A DNA stretch of 64,000 bases from Cybelea sp963824595 (GTDB taxonomy: Bacteria; Vulcanimicrobiota; Vulcanimicrobiia; Vulcanimicrobiales; Vulcanimicrobiaceae). Shown one piece after another: positions 17,341 to 25,965 of this stretch. Under the pieces are notes generated by a model that searched no databases, was not told where the DNA came from, and saw only the letters and a program-made list of their open reading frames with translations. Positions within the stretch are counted from its first letter, which is position 1, and each line of letters starts with the position of its first letter. The position numbers were made by a program, and so were the translations under genes. Location of the stretch: positions 124,001 to 188,000 of the forward strand of contig CAWGPY010000010.1 in assembly GCA_963824595.1 (NCBI GenBank), written 5' to 3'.

Positions 17341-18675
17341 CGACGCCGCGGCCTGCAGCCCGAGCGACGCGAAGATCGCCTCGTAGAATCCGTCCTTGCC
17401 CTGCAACAGCTCGTCGACGCGGCGCAGATACTCGCCCGACTGGGCGCCTTGAATCACGCGGTGATCGTACGTGCTGGTGATCTGCATCACGCGCGAGACG
17501 CCGAGCAGCCGCAGCGACTGTTCGTTCGCGCTCGAGAAGCCGGGCGGATAGCCGATCGCGCCGGTCGCGAGGATCGCGCCCTGCCCGAGCATGAGGCGCG
17601 GCACCGACGCGACCGTGCCGATGCCGCCGGGGTTGGTCAGCGTGAACGATGCGCCTTGCAGATCGCCGGCGGTCAGCTTGCCGTCGCGCGCCGCGGCGAC
17701 GAGTTCTTCGTAGCGCGCGCGAAACGCGGCGAAGTCGAGCGTATCGGCGTTGCGGATCACCGGCACGAGCAGCGAGCGCGAGCCGTCCTTGCGCTCGGTG
17801 TCGACCGCGAGCCCCAGATGGACGCCGGGCTCGAGGCGCGCGGGCGCGCCGGCATCGTCGCGCCGGAACGAGTACGTGACGAACGGCATCTCCTGCGCCG
17901 CGCGAACCAGCGCGTAGGCGATCACGTGCGTAAACGAGATGCGTTCGGCGCGTCCGGTGGCGCGCACCGCGCCGTTGAGCTCTTTGCGCCGCGCGTCGAG
18001 CACGTCGACCTGCACGGAGCGGAAGCTCGTGGCGGTTGGAATCGTGAGGCTCGTCTCCATGTAACCGGCGAGCGCGGCCGCGGGACCCTTGAGCCGCGTC
18101 AGCGCGGCGCCGGGCGGAATGGGAGGCACCGGCGGAGCCGGCGCGGCGGACGTGCGCCGAGCGCCGTCGCCGGCCGCGAGCACGTCGGAGCGCAGGATCA
18201 AGCCGTCGGGCCCGGAGCCGCGCACGAGTTTCAGGTCAATGCCCAGCCGCTCGGCCATCCGGCGAGCGGGCGCGTCGGCGAGGCCGGCCGACGAACCGTC
18301 GCCCCGCGCGGCCGACGGCTTGGGAGCCGGCGGCGCCGCCGCGGGCGCGCCGTTCCCCGCGGCGGCCGGCGCCGGCGGGCCGCCCGTTTGCGCGGCGGGT
18401 TTGGCGCCTTCGGTTTTCGACGTGTCAATCTCGGCGAGCACGGTTCCGACGGCAACGGCCTCGCCCTCGCGCGCGTGGATCGCGGTCACCACGCCCGACG
18501 CCGGCGCCGGCACCTCGACGTCAACCTTATCGGTGGTCACCTCGACCAATGCGTCGCCCTCGGCGACGTAGTCGCCGGCGTTCTTCCGCCACTCGACGAT
18601 CGAGCCTTCGGTTACCGATTCTCCCATCTCCGGGAGGGTGACGCTGACGAGGGTCTCTTCCAAAGCAGTCTTCAT
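17341..18675 (-). CDS. 2-oxoglutarate dehydrogenase lipoyl-E2 region (5' part of a split E2-E1 fusion)
   Basis: Dihydrolipoyl succinyltransferase part. Domains in order: an N-terminal lipoyl domain with lipoylated Lys in TTDKVDVEV (~residues 13-85), an Ala/Pro linker, a peripheral-subunit-binding domain (ARRMAERLGIDLKLV), a second linker, and the acyltransferase core. The active-site segment reads DHRVIQGAQSG, with Gln where ordinary E2 enzymes have Asp; this Q form is the one found in actinobacterial OdhA/Kgd fusions. After residue ~445 (GLQAAAS) sense is lost and the frame runs on without a stop to 16228 over the E1 gene, so it has no proper end of its own. Joining to the E1 frame would give about 1,318 residues. 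Unlike Kgd, a lipoyl domain is present. Confidence 0.88.
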
Positions 18676-18725
18676 CTTACTCGGGCGCGGTGCCGGGGCC
18701 TACGACTCCTCCGCGGGCGGGCGGC

Positions 18726-19529
18726 CTAAAAGTAACGCGCCGGAAGCGCTCGCATCCGCTCGACCGCGCCGCGGACAAACCTGGGCCGCGGATGCTGCAG
18801 CACGTACGCGGCGACGTCGTAGGCCTGTTCGAGCGTCAGCGAGCCGGGAGCGTCGAGCGGCATGTTGTATTTCACGAAGCCGGTCATTCGCTCGATGTGC
18901 GCCATGCCGGCGCCCGCGTTGAACGAGCGGCTTCCCCACAGCGGCGGAAAGACGCCCGAGACGCCCCTGCCGCTGGCGCGATGGCACTCGGCGCACTTCG
19001 CGGCGTAGAGCGCCGCGCCGCGCGCGACGCTCGGCGACGCGCTCGGCACCGGCTCGAGATACGAATCGCCGGCGGAATGCGGCGCGCCCACGGGGGTGTC
19101 GCGCGATAGCCACGCGATGTACGCTACGATCGCGATCATCTGCTTGCTCGAATAACCGGGCACCCGGCCGTTCATGCTGTAGAGGAAACACTCCGCGATG
19201 CGGTCCTGCAGTGCGATGACGCGGTGCGCGCGCGCGTTCCACTGCGGAAACCGCGCGTACGTGCCGATGAAGCTGCCGCCGCGCAGCCGCGTGCCGCCCG
19301 CGACGTGACAGTCGGCGCACGTCAGGTCCGCTCGCACGTAGGACTTCATCAGCACGTTGGTCTTCGTGAGCAGCGCGCGGCCGTAGACGATCGAGTCGCC
19401 GACGGGCCCGCTGGGGAGCGCCTGCGGATCGTACAGCTGCGCGCCGCGGTGCGTCGTGCCGCCCGCGCACGCGCCGAGCGCGAGCGCGGCGACTGCGCCG
19501 GCGACGGCGAGAGCGGTTCGAACGTGCAT
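18726..19529 (-). CDS. TsdA-like dihaem c-type cytochrome lipoprotein
   Basis: A 267-residue exported cytochrome with two haem-binding motifs, CADCH and CAECH, and a lipobox (LALGAC) after a short signal. Between the haem sites, IAECFLYSMNG followed by a YIAWLSRDTPVG-like stretch resembles thiosulfate dehydrogenase TsdA, which oxidises thiosulfate to tetrathionate. The TsdA haem-ligand cysteine cannot be placed with confidence here, so the reaction is not certain. GGGAG lies just upstream of the ATG. The Tat-exported DsrE-like gene ends 13 bases upstream on the same strand, forming a pair with a possible sulfur theme. The E2 gene of 2-oxoglutarate dehydrogenase begins 50 bases downstream. Confidence 0.8.
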   Translation of the reverse strand: MHVRTALAVAGAVAALALGACAGGTTHRGAQLYDPQALPSGPVGDSIVYGRALLTKTNVLMKSYVRADLTCADCHVAGGTRLRGGSFIGTYARFPQWNARAHRVIALQDRIAECFLYSMNGRVPGYSSKQMIAIVAYIAWLSRDTPVGAPHSAGDSYLEPVPSASPSVARGAALYAAKCAECHRASGRGVSGVFPPLWGSRSFNAGAGMAHIERMTGFVKYNMPLDAPGSLTLEQAYDVAAYVLQHPRPRFVRGAVERMRALPARYF

Positions 19530-19542
19530 GGCGTCTCCCGAC

Positions 19543-20244
19543 CTAGAGCGGCGTGAGATACGCGTAGCGATAGCGCGACTGGAGCACGGCGAGCGTCGCC
19601 ACCATCGAGGGCACGACGATCGCGCCGGGGATCACGTGCAGCAGGATGTCGGCGGCGACGTCGCCGGCCGAGGCGCCCGCCGGCGCGAAGCCCAGTTTGA
19701 CGAGCGCGCGCGCCTGCTCTTCGACGGCCGTGTGACACGTCAGCACGATCAGCCCGCGGCGCTGCAGCATCGCGATCGACGCGTCTTGATACATGCCGCG
19801 GTCGTCGTCGGGATCGGCGTTCGGATCGTACGGCGCGCGCGCGGCCAAGAACTGATTCGACGTCATCGGTTTGCCGGCGGCGTCGTCGATCTTGAGGAAC
19901 TCGCCGATGCGATACGCCTGCCACACGTGGTCGGCGTACCCGTACGCGGCCGAGGGGCCGTGCCCGGCGAGGGCGATCGCGATGTCGTCCGCCGCGTAGC
20001 CGAAGCCGAACTGCAGCCCGTTGAACGAGTTCTTGATGCTGCCCAGCACCGCGGGTATGAAGGTCGTGGCTTCGTACACCTGGCGGATGCCGGCCGCGCG
20101 GCCGACGATCGCGGCGAACCCCGCCTCGTCGAAGTCGGCGCGCCGCTCGACGCGGTGCGTGCCGCCGGGAATCGTCGCCCCGCTCGCCGCGCCGGTTGCG
20201 GCCGCGAGCGTCGCCGAGCTGGCCAAGAAGCGGCGCCGGTTCAT
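19543..20244 (-). CDS. Tat-exported DsrE-like protein
   Basis: A 233-residue product. The start ATG 20244 is chosen because MNRRRFLASSATLAAATGAA is a textbook twin-arginine signal; the frame is open further upstream but without meaning. The mature part has DsrE-like features: an early segment around NSFNGLQFGFGYAADDIAIALAGHG, then a C-terminal IVVPSMVATLAVLQSRYRYAYL, which resembles the last strand and helix of DsrE/DsrF sulfur-transfer proteins. Tat export suggests folding or cofactor loading before secretion. It precedes the TsdA-like cytochrome by 13 bases, so they are probably co-expressed. It is divergent from the dienelactone hydrolase gene across 97 bases. The fold assignment is moderately sure; the function is not known. 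Confidence 0.7.
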   Translation of the reverse strand: MNRRRFLASSATLAAATGAASGATIPGGTHRVERRADFDEAGFAAIVGRAAGIRQVYEATTFIPAVLGSIKNSFNGLQFGFGYAADDIAIALAGHGPSAAYGYADHVWQAYRIGEFLKIDDAAGKPMTSNQFLAARAPYDPNADPDDDRGMYQDASIAMLQRRGLIVLTCHTAVEEQARALVKLGFAPAGASAGDVAADILLHVIPGAIVVPSMVATLAVLQSRYRYAYLTPL

Positions 20245-20341
20245 CGAGCGGTTTTTCGCCGAGCTCGCCGCCGCGGTCCCCTCGCGAAGGGGCAAACAGC
20301 CGTTCGAGGATTTCGCTCCGGACGGGTGCAACGTCGAGGCG

Positions 20342-21205
20342 ATGGGCACGCGGCAGATCGACCCCACCGAGGTTGCGTCCGAGAACGTCAATCGCCGGGT
20401 CTTCGTCGGCATCTCCGCCGCGGCGACGCTCGGCGCGGGCGCCGCGGCCGCCGTGGCGCAAGAGCCGCTCGGGGCGCCGCACGCTCCGCTGGTGCCCGAG
20501 AACGATCCCGCGATCGCGACCGAGCACGTGACGCTGCACCCGGCTGGCGCTCCGCTGCCGGCGTACGCCGCGTGGCCGGCCGGCGCGGGCCCGAAGACGC
20601 CGTCGGTCGTCGTGGTCATGCACGTGTGGGGCGTGGACTCCACGATCCGCGACACCGTGCGGCGCTACGCGAAGGCCGGATACGCCGCGATCGCTCCCGA
20701 CTTGTACGGTCGCTTCGGCGCGCCGAGCGGCGACGGCTCGACCGACTACACGATCTTCCGCCCGTACGCGCAGAAGCTGGATCGCGCGGAGTACGTCGGC
20801 GACCTGCGCGCGGGGGCGCAGTGGCTCGAGACGAAGTTTCCCGGCACCACGACCGGCATCACGGGCTTCTGCATGGGCGGCCGGATCGCGCTGCTGACGG
20901 CGATCGACGCAAGCGACGCCTTCGTCGCCGTCGCGCCCTTCTACGGTCCGCTCAACGACGTCGACCCGAAGGCGATGCGCGTTCCCGTGTGCGGCAGCTA
21001 CGGCGGTCGCGACAAAGGCATTCCGGTTGACGAGGTGCGCGCGTTCGCCGCGGCGCTGACGGTGCCCAACGATATCAAGATCTACGACGAGGCCGGGCAC
21101 GCGTTCTTCGACGACACGCGGCCGTCGTACGTCGCTTCGGCCGCGGCCGACGCGTGGAAGCGCGTGCTGGCGTTCTTCGCGCAGTACCTGCGAGCGGCGT
21201 CGTGA
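20342..21205 (+). CDS. Tat-exported dienelactone hydrolase family protein
   Basis: An alpha/beta hydrolase of 287 residues with the dienelactone hydrolase triad: nucleophile Cys in GFCMGGR, Asp in GGRDKGI and His in AGHAFF. The N-terminal NRRVFVGISAAATLG with a hydrophobic run suggests Tat export, as for its divergent neighbour. Start ATG 20342 is taken because the signal begins a few residues later. The stop TGA overlaps the GTG of rmuC. Family members hydrolyse dienelactones or other esters; the substrate here is unknown. Exported members are common and are not necessarily linked to aromatic degradation. Confidence 0.85.
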   Translation: MGTRQIDPTEVASENVNRRVFVGISAAATLGAGAAAAVAQEPLGAPHAPLVPENDPAIATEHVTLHPAGAPLPAYAAWPAGAGPKTPSVVVVMHVWGVDSTIRDTVRRYAKAGYAAIAPDLYGRFGAPSGDGSTDYTIFRPYAQKLDRAEYVGDLRAGAQWLETKFPGTTTGITGFCMGGRIALLTAIDASDAFVAVAPFYGPLNDVDPKAMRVPVCGSYGGRDKGIPVDEVRAFAAALTVPNDIKIYDEAGHAFFDDTRPSYVASAAADAWKRVLAFFAQYLRAAS

Positions 21206-22374
21206 ACGTCGTCGAGGCGCTGGCGCTCTTCCTCTTCGGCGGCGCGCTGGGCGCGGCAATCGTCTGGCTCGCGACGCGCTCCGAGAAGGCGGCGCTGAAC
21301 GCCGCGGTCGAGCAGGCCCGCGACGCGGGCGAGAAGGCGGTCGAGTCGCTCGTCGAGCGCGCGAAGAACGAGCTGCGCGACGCGACGGCGACGCGCGCCG
21401 GCGAGCGCGTCGGCGAGCTGGTGACGCCGGTGGCGCAGAAGCTCGGCGAGTTCGACAAGCTGCTGGGCGAGCTGCTGGGCCGCACGAACCAGCTCGAGAA
21501 CGCGACCGCGACGCTGACGACGCAGACGTCCACGCTCGTCACGGCGCTGCGCAACCCCGCGGCGCGCGGCAAGTGGGGCGAGATGCAGCTGCGCAACGTC
21601 GTGGAGAAGGCGGGGATGCTGCCGTACTGCGACTTCTCCGAGCAGCAGACCGTGGCGCTGGAAGAGGCGCGCATCCGCCCCGACATGACCGTCAACCTGC
21701 CCGGCGAGCGCTTCGTCTTCGTGGATGCCAAGGCGCCGATGGACGCGATGCAGGCGGCGCTCGAGGCGGCCGACGACGACGCGCGACGCGCGCTCACGAA
21801 GCGTCACGCCCGCGCGCTGCGCGATCACGTTGACGCGCTCGCGCGGCGCGGCTATCAGACGGCGCACGGCTCCGCCGATTACGTGGTGATGTTCGTCGCC
21901 GGCGAGGCGTTCCTCAGCTCGGCGTGCACCGAGGATCCCGCGCTGATCGAGTACGCGCTCGACAAGGGCGTGCTCGTGGCCGGCCCGCTGTCGCTGATCA
22001 GCTTACTGCGCAACTTCGCGATGGGCTGGCAGGCGCTGCGCCAGGAAGAGAACGCGAAGCGGATCGCGACGATCGGCAAAGTGCTCTACGAGCGCGCGCT
22101 GAAGTTCAGCGAGCACCTGCTCGAGATCCGCAAGCACCTCGAGCGCTCGGTCAACGCCTATAACGGCGCGGTGAGCTCGTACGAGACGAAATTGTTGCCG
22201 CAGGGCCGCAAGCTGAAGGACGAGGCGTCGCTCGCGGGCGACGAGCTCGCCGAGATCCCGCCCATCGACGTCGTGCCCCGCGGCGTCACCGCGCTCGACG
22301 GCGGAACGGCCTCGAAGCGGCTGCCGCGTTCGCAGCAGCTCTTCGCGCAAGACGACTCAGCCTTGTCATCCTGA
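21202..22374 (+). CDS. rmuC: DNA recombination protein RmuC homologue
   Basis: A 390-residue member of the RmuC family, thought to limit inversions at short inverted repeats. The GTG at 21202 overlaps the upstream stop; residues 1-25 form an N-terminal membrane helix. A long coiled-coil follows (about residues 30-110). The nuclease-like core contains GKWGEMQLRNVVEKAGM, then VDAKAPMDAM, and the family block VMFVAGEAFLSSA. The final residues SALSS and the stop are encoded by a fragment of the dispersed TTGTCATCCTGA repeat, so the original C-terminus may have been altered by its insertion. Confidence 0.92.
   Translation: MNVVEALALFLFGGALGAAIVWLATRSEKAALNAAVEQARDAGEKAVESLVERAKNELRDATATRAGERVGELVTPVAQKLGEFDKLLGELLGRTNQLENATATLTTQTSTLVTALRNPAARGKWGEMQLRNVVEKAGMLPYCDFSEQQTVALEEARIRPDMTVNLPGERFVFVDAKAPMDAMQAALEAADDDARRALTKRHARALRDHVDALARRGYQTAHGSADYVVMFVAGEAFLSSACTEDPALIEYALDKGVLVAGPLSLISLLRNFAMGWQALRQEENAKRIATIGKVLYERALKFSEHLLEIRKHLERSVNAYNGAVSSYETKLLPQGRKLKDEASLAGDELAEIPPIDVVPRGVTALDGGTASKRLPRSQQLFAQDDSALSS
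22362..22374 (+). repeat. Fragment of dispersed repeat CTTGTCATCCTGA
   Basis: Thirteen bases identical to the first part of longer copies at 40906, 52335 and 57481. This fragment supplies the last codons and the stop of rmuC. Confidence 0.5.
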
Positions 22375-22392
22375 TAAAAAGTTGTGCGAGGT

Positions 22393-22980
22393 TTACGGGC
22401 TCGGTGCGGGTGACGGCACCGGGGGTTCCGACTGGTCGGTTTTCCACGTCTTGAGCGCGGTGAGCGTGTTCTGCACGTGCAGCGACGGATCGAGCGACGT
22501 ATAGGTGTAGATGATCGTTCCGTCGGGCGCGATCACGTAGGACGTGCGGTTCGCGTACTGCGGATGTTGCGGAAGAATCGAATCGTACTCTTTCATCACC
22601 GTCTGGTTGGTGTCGGCGGCGACGGCGAACTTGCTGCGGCACTCGCTCACCGAGAACTTCTGCAGCTTGTCGATCGGGTCGTGCGACACGCCGATGACGG
22701 TGGCGCCCAGCGCCTTGTACTGATCGATCGCGTCGGCGAAGTCGTGCGCCTCGATCGTGCAGCCCGTGGTGAAGGCGGCGGGATAGAAGTAGAGCACGAC
22801 CGGCCCCTTCTTCAGCGCGTCCGCCAGGCTGAACGTGAACACGTCGCCGCCCTGCGACGCCTGCAGCGTGAAGTCGGGTGCCTTGCCGCCCGTCGGCAGC
22901 GCGGCGAGAGCCGGAACGGCAAGAGCCGCCGCCAGAACGAAGGCGGCGACGGTCGGCCAACGCATCGTCATTCGATTCAT
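22393..22980 (-). CDS. Exported peroxiredoxin (AhpC/TSA, BCP-like)
   Basis: Thiol peroxidase of 195 residues that reduces hydroperoxides. A signal peptide covers residues ~1-27 (VAAFVLAAALAVPALA), so it works in the periplasm. The peroxidatic cysteine is Cys74 in the motif YPAAFTTGCTIE, with another cysteine in VSECRSKF as a possible resolving residue. The tail is a short proline-rich stretch (PPVPSPAPSP). A GGAAG lies upstream of ATG 22980. The gene is convergent with rmuC, 18 bases apart. The reductant, presumably an exported thioredoxin-like protein, is not in the window. Confidence 0.9.
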   Translation of the reverse strand: MNRMTMRWPTVAAFVLAAALAVPALAALPTGGKAPDFTLQASQGGDVFTFSLADALKKGPVVLYFYPAAFTTGCTIEAHDFADAIDQYKALGATVIGVSHDPIDKLQKFSVSECRSKFAVAADTNQTVMKEYDSILPQHPQYANRTSYVIAPDGTIIYTYTSLDPSLHVQNTLTALKTWKTDQSEPPVPSPAPSP

Positions 22981-23054
22981 GCGTTCGTCTTCCGCGGACC
23001 GCTGCGGCGGCCCCGCCGGACGGCGGCGTGCGCCTGCAGTGGTATCATGGCGCC

Positions 23055-23513
23055 ATGACCGACGCTACTGCCGAATCGCGCGACATCCGGCGCTTCGTCT
23101 GGATCGCCGTCGCCATCGCCGCGAGCCTCGTTGCGGCGATGCTGTTGATGGCGGGCCTCATCGCCGCGTACGTATTGAAGATGATGGACCGCACCGACGC
23201 CCACGTCTGCGGACTCGCCGCGGTGCGCCACAGCCCGATCGCCGTGCGCCTGGTCGGACTGCCCATCGAGCAGCGCGGCTTTACCGGCGGCTCGACGTCG
23301 TCGGAGAACGGCCGGCTCACCGAGAGCGTCAGCTTCACCGTGGGCGGACCGCGCGGCACCGCGTACGTCGCGTCCGAGGGCCGGCGCTCGCCGCTGGAGT
23401 CGCACCTGATCGTGAAGATCGGGCGCGAAGGGCACAGCGCGACGATCTACTCCGGACCGTTCGACTGCGCCGAGCTCCACGCGCGACGCGCCGGCTCGGC
23501 AGGCGCGCTATAA
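23055..23513 (+). CDS. Small membrane protein, Coa1/Tim21-like
   Basis: A 152-residue protein with one N-terminal transmembrane helix (residues ~13-38) followed by a compact domain. The pattern is HSPIAVRLVGLPIEQ, then a glycine-rich turn, SVSFTVGGPRGTAYVASEG, and a final ATIYSGPFDC. This order of blocks matches bacterial proteins annotated as cytochrome c oxidase assembly factor Coa1-like. That name reflects fold similarity; an oxidase role is unproven. It overlaps the convergent hypothetical gene by six bases. Confidence 0.65.
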   Translation: MTDATAESRDIRRFVWIAVAIAASLVAAMLLMAGLIAAYVLKMMDRTDAHVCGLAAVRHSPIAVRLVGLPIEQRGFTGGSTSSENGRLTESVSFTVGGPRGTAYVASEGRRSPLESHLIVKIGREGHSATIYSGPFDCAELHARRAGSAGAL

Positions 23514-24050
23514 CCTGAAGGTCACGTCGCCGAACTGCTTGGGATCGTAGTTGGCGTCGTTCGGGGGCCGCGGCGTGTCCTTCCACCACGTGCTATAGGT
23601 CGCGAGCCACTCGAAGTTTTCGAACAGGTACTCGTTGCCGCGCGCGCGCCGCAGCCGCCGCACGAACGGCAGAATGGTGTTCCAGCGCGAGCGCAGCATG
23701 AAGCCCACGGCGTCGACCAGCAGCGACGCGTCGAGCACGCGCCGCCGCGCGAGGCACGCGATCGTCTCGACGTACTGCGCGACCAGCACCAGCGCCTGAT
23801 CGTCGGCCGAGCCCTCGAACTCGGCGAGCAGCGTGTTCTCGTCGGTATAACGGTCCGCGATGCCCTCGAGCTGGCCGAACGCGGCGACGATCGCGGGATC
23901 CGTCAACCGCCCGATCGCCTCGAGGAGCGCCACCGCGTTGCGCTCGTGCTCGAGCTGTTTGTTCTGGCGCGTCAGCAGAAACGACGAGAAGCCCAGCGCG
24001 ATCAGCGATACGACGACCGACGACCCCGCGAGCGCCTGATCGGGGCTCAC
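23508..24050 (-). CDS. Hypothetical membrane-anchored protein (DUF4760-like)
   Basis: A 180-residue product with an N-terminal membrane helix (SSVVVSLIALGFSSFLL), then a helical region (KQLEHERNAVALLEAIGRL) and a mainly alpha-helical body ending in aromatic-rich FENFEWLATYSTWWKD. This architecture resembles DUF4760-type proteins of unknown role. It starts 10 bases after the acyl-CoA dehydrogenase stop on the same strand and is probably co-transcribed with it. Confidence 0.6.
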   Translation of the reverse strand: MSPDQALAGSSVVVSLIALGFSSFLLTRQNKQLEHERNAVALLEAIGRLTDPAIVAAFGQLEGIADRYTDENTLLAEFEGSADDQALVLVAQYVETIACLARRRVLDASLLVDAVGFMLRSRWNTILPFVRRLRRARGNEYLFENFEWLATYSTWWKDTPRPPNDANYDPKQFGDVTFRL

Positions 24051-24060
24051 GCGCGGGCGC

Positions 24061-25209
24061 TCACAGGCCTATGAGACGCGCGAGGATCATGCGCTGCACT
24101 TCGTTCGTGCCCTCGCCGATCTCGTTGACCTTCTGATCGCGGTACATGCGCGAGATCGGATACTCGTCCATGAAGCCGTAGCCGCCGTGGATCTGCAGCG
24201 CGTCGTTGACGGCGCGATGCGACAGCTCGCCCGCGAAGAGCTTGGCGAAGCTGGCCGACTGCACGAAGTCGCGGCCCTGGTCCTTCTCCCACGCCGCGCG
24301 CAGCATCATGAGCTTCGCGTGCTCGATCTCCGTCAGCATGTCGACGAGCTTGAACGAGATCGCCTGGAACTTGCTGATCGGCCGGCCGAACGCATGGCGC
24401 TCCTTCGAGTACGCGAGCGCTTCGTCGTAGGCGCCCATCGCGAGGCCGATCGAGAGCGCCGCGACCGAGATGCGGCCGCCGTCGAGGATCGAGAGAAACT
24501 GCTTGAACCCCTCGCCGCGCGGGCCGAGCAGGTTCTCCTCGGGCACCTCGGCGTCGGCGAACGACAGCTCGCGCGTGTCGGACGCGCGCCAGCCCATCTT
24601 GGAGTACTTGCGGCTGCGCGTGAAGCCCGGCGTCGCCTGCGGCACGACGACGTTCGAGATCTCGCGCGAGCCGTCGGCCCGTTTGCCCGTGACCGCGGTG
24701 ATCGTGGTGCCGCCCGAGATGTCGGTGCCGGAGTTGGTGATGAACGCCTTCGTTCCGTTGATGACCCACTTGCCGTCGCGCAGCTCCGCCTTCGTCTGCA
24801 CGTTGCCGGCGTCGCTGCCGGCGCCGGGCTCGGTCAGGCCGAAGCCCCACAGCATCGTTCCCTGCGCGAGCGGCACGAGATACTCTTGCTTCTGGCGCTC
24901 CGTGCCGAACAGATAGAACGGCGTGGCGCCGAGCGAGACGTGCGCGGCCATCGTGATCGCCGTGGATGCGTCGGCGCGCGCGATCTCCATGACGGCCAGC
25001 GCGTAGCTCACCGTGTCGCCCCCGGCGCCGCCGTACTCCTCGGGAAACGGCAGGCCCATGAAGCCCAGCTCGCCCATCTTTTGGACGAGCTCGTAGGGGA
25101 AGCGCTCGTTGCGATCCATCTCTTCGGCGCGCGGCTTCACCTCGTCGCGCGCGAACTCGCGTGCGAGGCCGGCAATGGCCTTTTGCTCGTCGCTTAAATC
25201 GAAGTCCAT
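24061..25209 (-). CDS. Acyl-CoA dehydrogenase
   Basis: FAD-dependent enzyme catalysing alpha,beta-dehydrogenation of acyl-CoA, passing electrons to electron-transfer flavoprotein. All family blocks are present in 382 residues: the N-terminal helical domain (LSDEQKAIAGLAREFARDEV), the FAD-contact loop GFGLTEPGAGSDAGN, GWRASDTRELSF in the middle beta-domain, and the C-terminal IHGGYGFMDEYPISRMYRD. The catalytic base is Glu366 in GEGTNEVQR, the position used by short- and medium-chain enzymes. The gene is divergent from ftsE across 45 bases. No other beta-oxidation gene is adjacent, so chain length is open. Confidence 0.95.
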   Translation of the reverse strand: MDFDLSDEQKAIAGLAREFARDEVKPRAEEMDRNERFPYELVQKMGELGFMGLPFPEEYGGAGGDTVSYALAVMEIARADASTAITMAAHVSLGATPFYLFGTERQKQEYLVPLAQGTMLWGFGLTEPGAGSDAGNVQTKAELRDGKWVINGTKAFITNSGTDISGGTTITAVTGKRADGSREISNVVVPQATPGFTRSRKYSKMGWRASDTRELSFADAEVPEENLLGPRGEGFKQFLSILDGGRISVAALSIGLAMGAYDEALAYSKERHAFGRPISKFQAISFKLVDMLTEIEHAKLMMLRAAWEKDQGRDFVQSASFAKLFAGELSHRAVNDALQIHGGYGFMDEYPISRMYRDQKVNEIGEGTNEVQRMILARLIGL

Positions 25210-25254
25210 GGCGGAGGTATAGGCCCGACCCTCAGGAAAAGTCCTCTCTCAGCG

Positions 25255-25965
25255 ATGATCTCCCTCCGCGGCGTTTCGCTCGTCTATCCGAACGGCGTGC
25301 GCGCCCTCGACAACGTGAACCTCGAGATTGCGAAGGGCGACTTCGTCTTCCTGGTTGGCGACTCCGGAACCGGCAAATCCAGTCTGCTCCGCCTGCTCTA
25401 CCGGGAAGCGGCGGCGACGGCCGGCGAGATCATCGTCGACGGCATCCGCGTCGATCGTCTGCGCCGAAACCGCGTCCCCGCGCTGCGCCGCCACCTGGGC
25501 GTAGTCTTCCAAGACTTCAAGTTGCTCATCGACAAGACGGTGTGGGAGAACGTCGCCTTCGCGATGCAAGTCACCGGCGCCCACACGCGCGACGTGATGC
25601 GACAGGTGCCGCGCGCGCTCGATCTCGTCGGCCTCTCGCACAAGAGCCGCATGTATCCCGGCGAGCTGTCGGGCGGCGAGCAGCAGCGCACCGCGATCGC
25701 GCGCGCGCTCGTCAACAACCCGAAGATTCTGCTCTGCGACGAACCCACCGGTAATCTGGACCCCGCGAACACCACTGAGATCACCGCGCTGCTGCTGCGA
25801 ATCAATCTCAAGGGGACGACCGTCGTCGTTGCGACCCACAACCAGGCCGTCGTGGATCGCATGCGCCGCCGCGTCGTGCGCTTGGAGGACGGCCGCATCA
25901 CGGCGGATGAGGAGCGAGGCTACTACTATCTTGGACTCGGGCAAGGTCAAGTTCTTTCTGGGTGA
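25255..25965 (+). CDS. ftsE: Cell division ATP-binding protein FtsE
   Basis: ATPase of the FtsEX complex, which transmits a signal across the membrane to activate septal peptidoglycan hydrolases. Walker A is GDSGTGKSS (residues ~36-44), the signature motif LSGGEQQR, and Walker B ILLCDEPTGNLDP, followed by the H-loop THN. The opening MISLRGVSLVYPNGVRALD is typical for FtsE. Its 3' end overlaps ftsX by up to 59 bases and the EnvC-like gene follows, the expected FtsEX-EnvC order. Confidence 0.96.
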   Translation: MISLRGVSLVYPNGVRALDNVNLEIAKGDFVFLVGDSGTGKSSLLRLLYREAAATAGEIIVDGIRVDRLRRNRVPALRRHLGVVFQDFKLLIDKTVWENVAFAMQVTGAHTRDVMRQVPRALDLVGLSHKSRMYPGELSGGEQQRTAIARALVNNPKILLCDEPTGNLDPANTTEITALLLRINLKGTTVVVATHNQAVVDRMRRRVVRLEDGRITADEERGYYYLGLGQGQVLSG

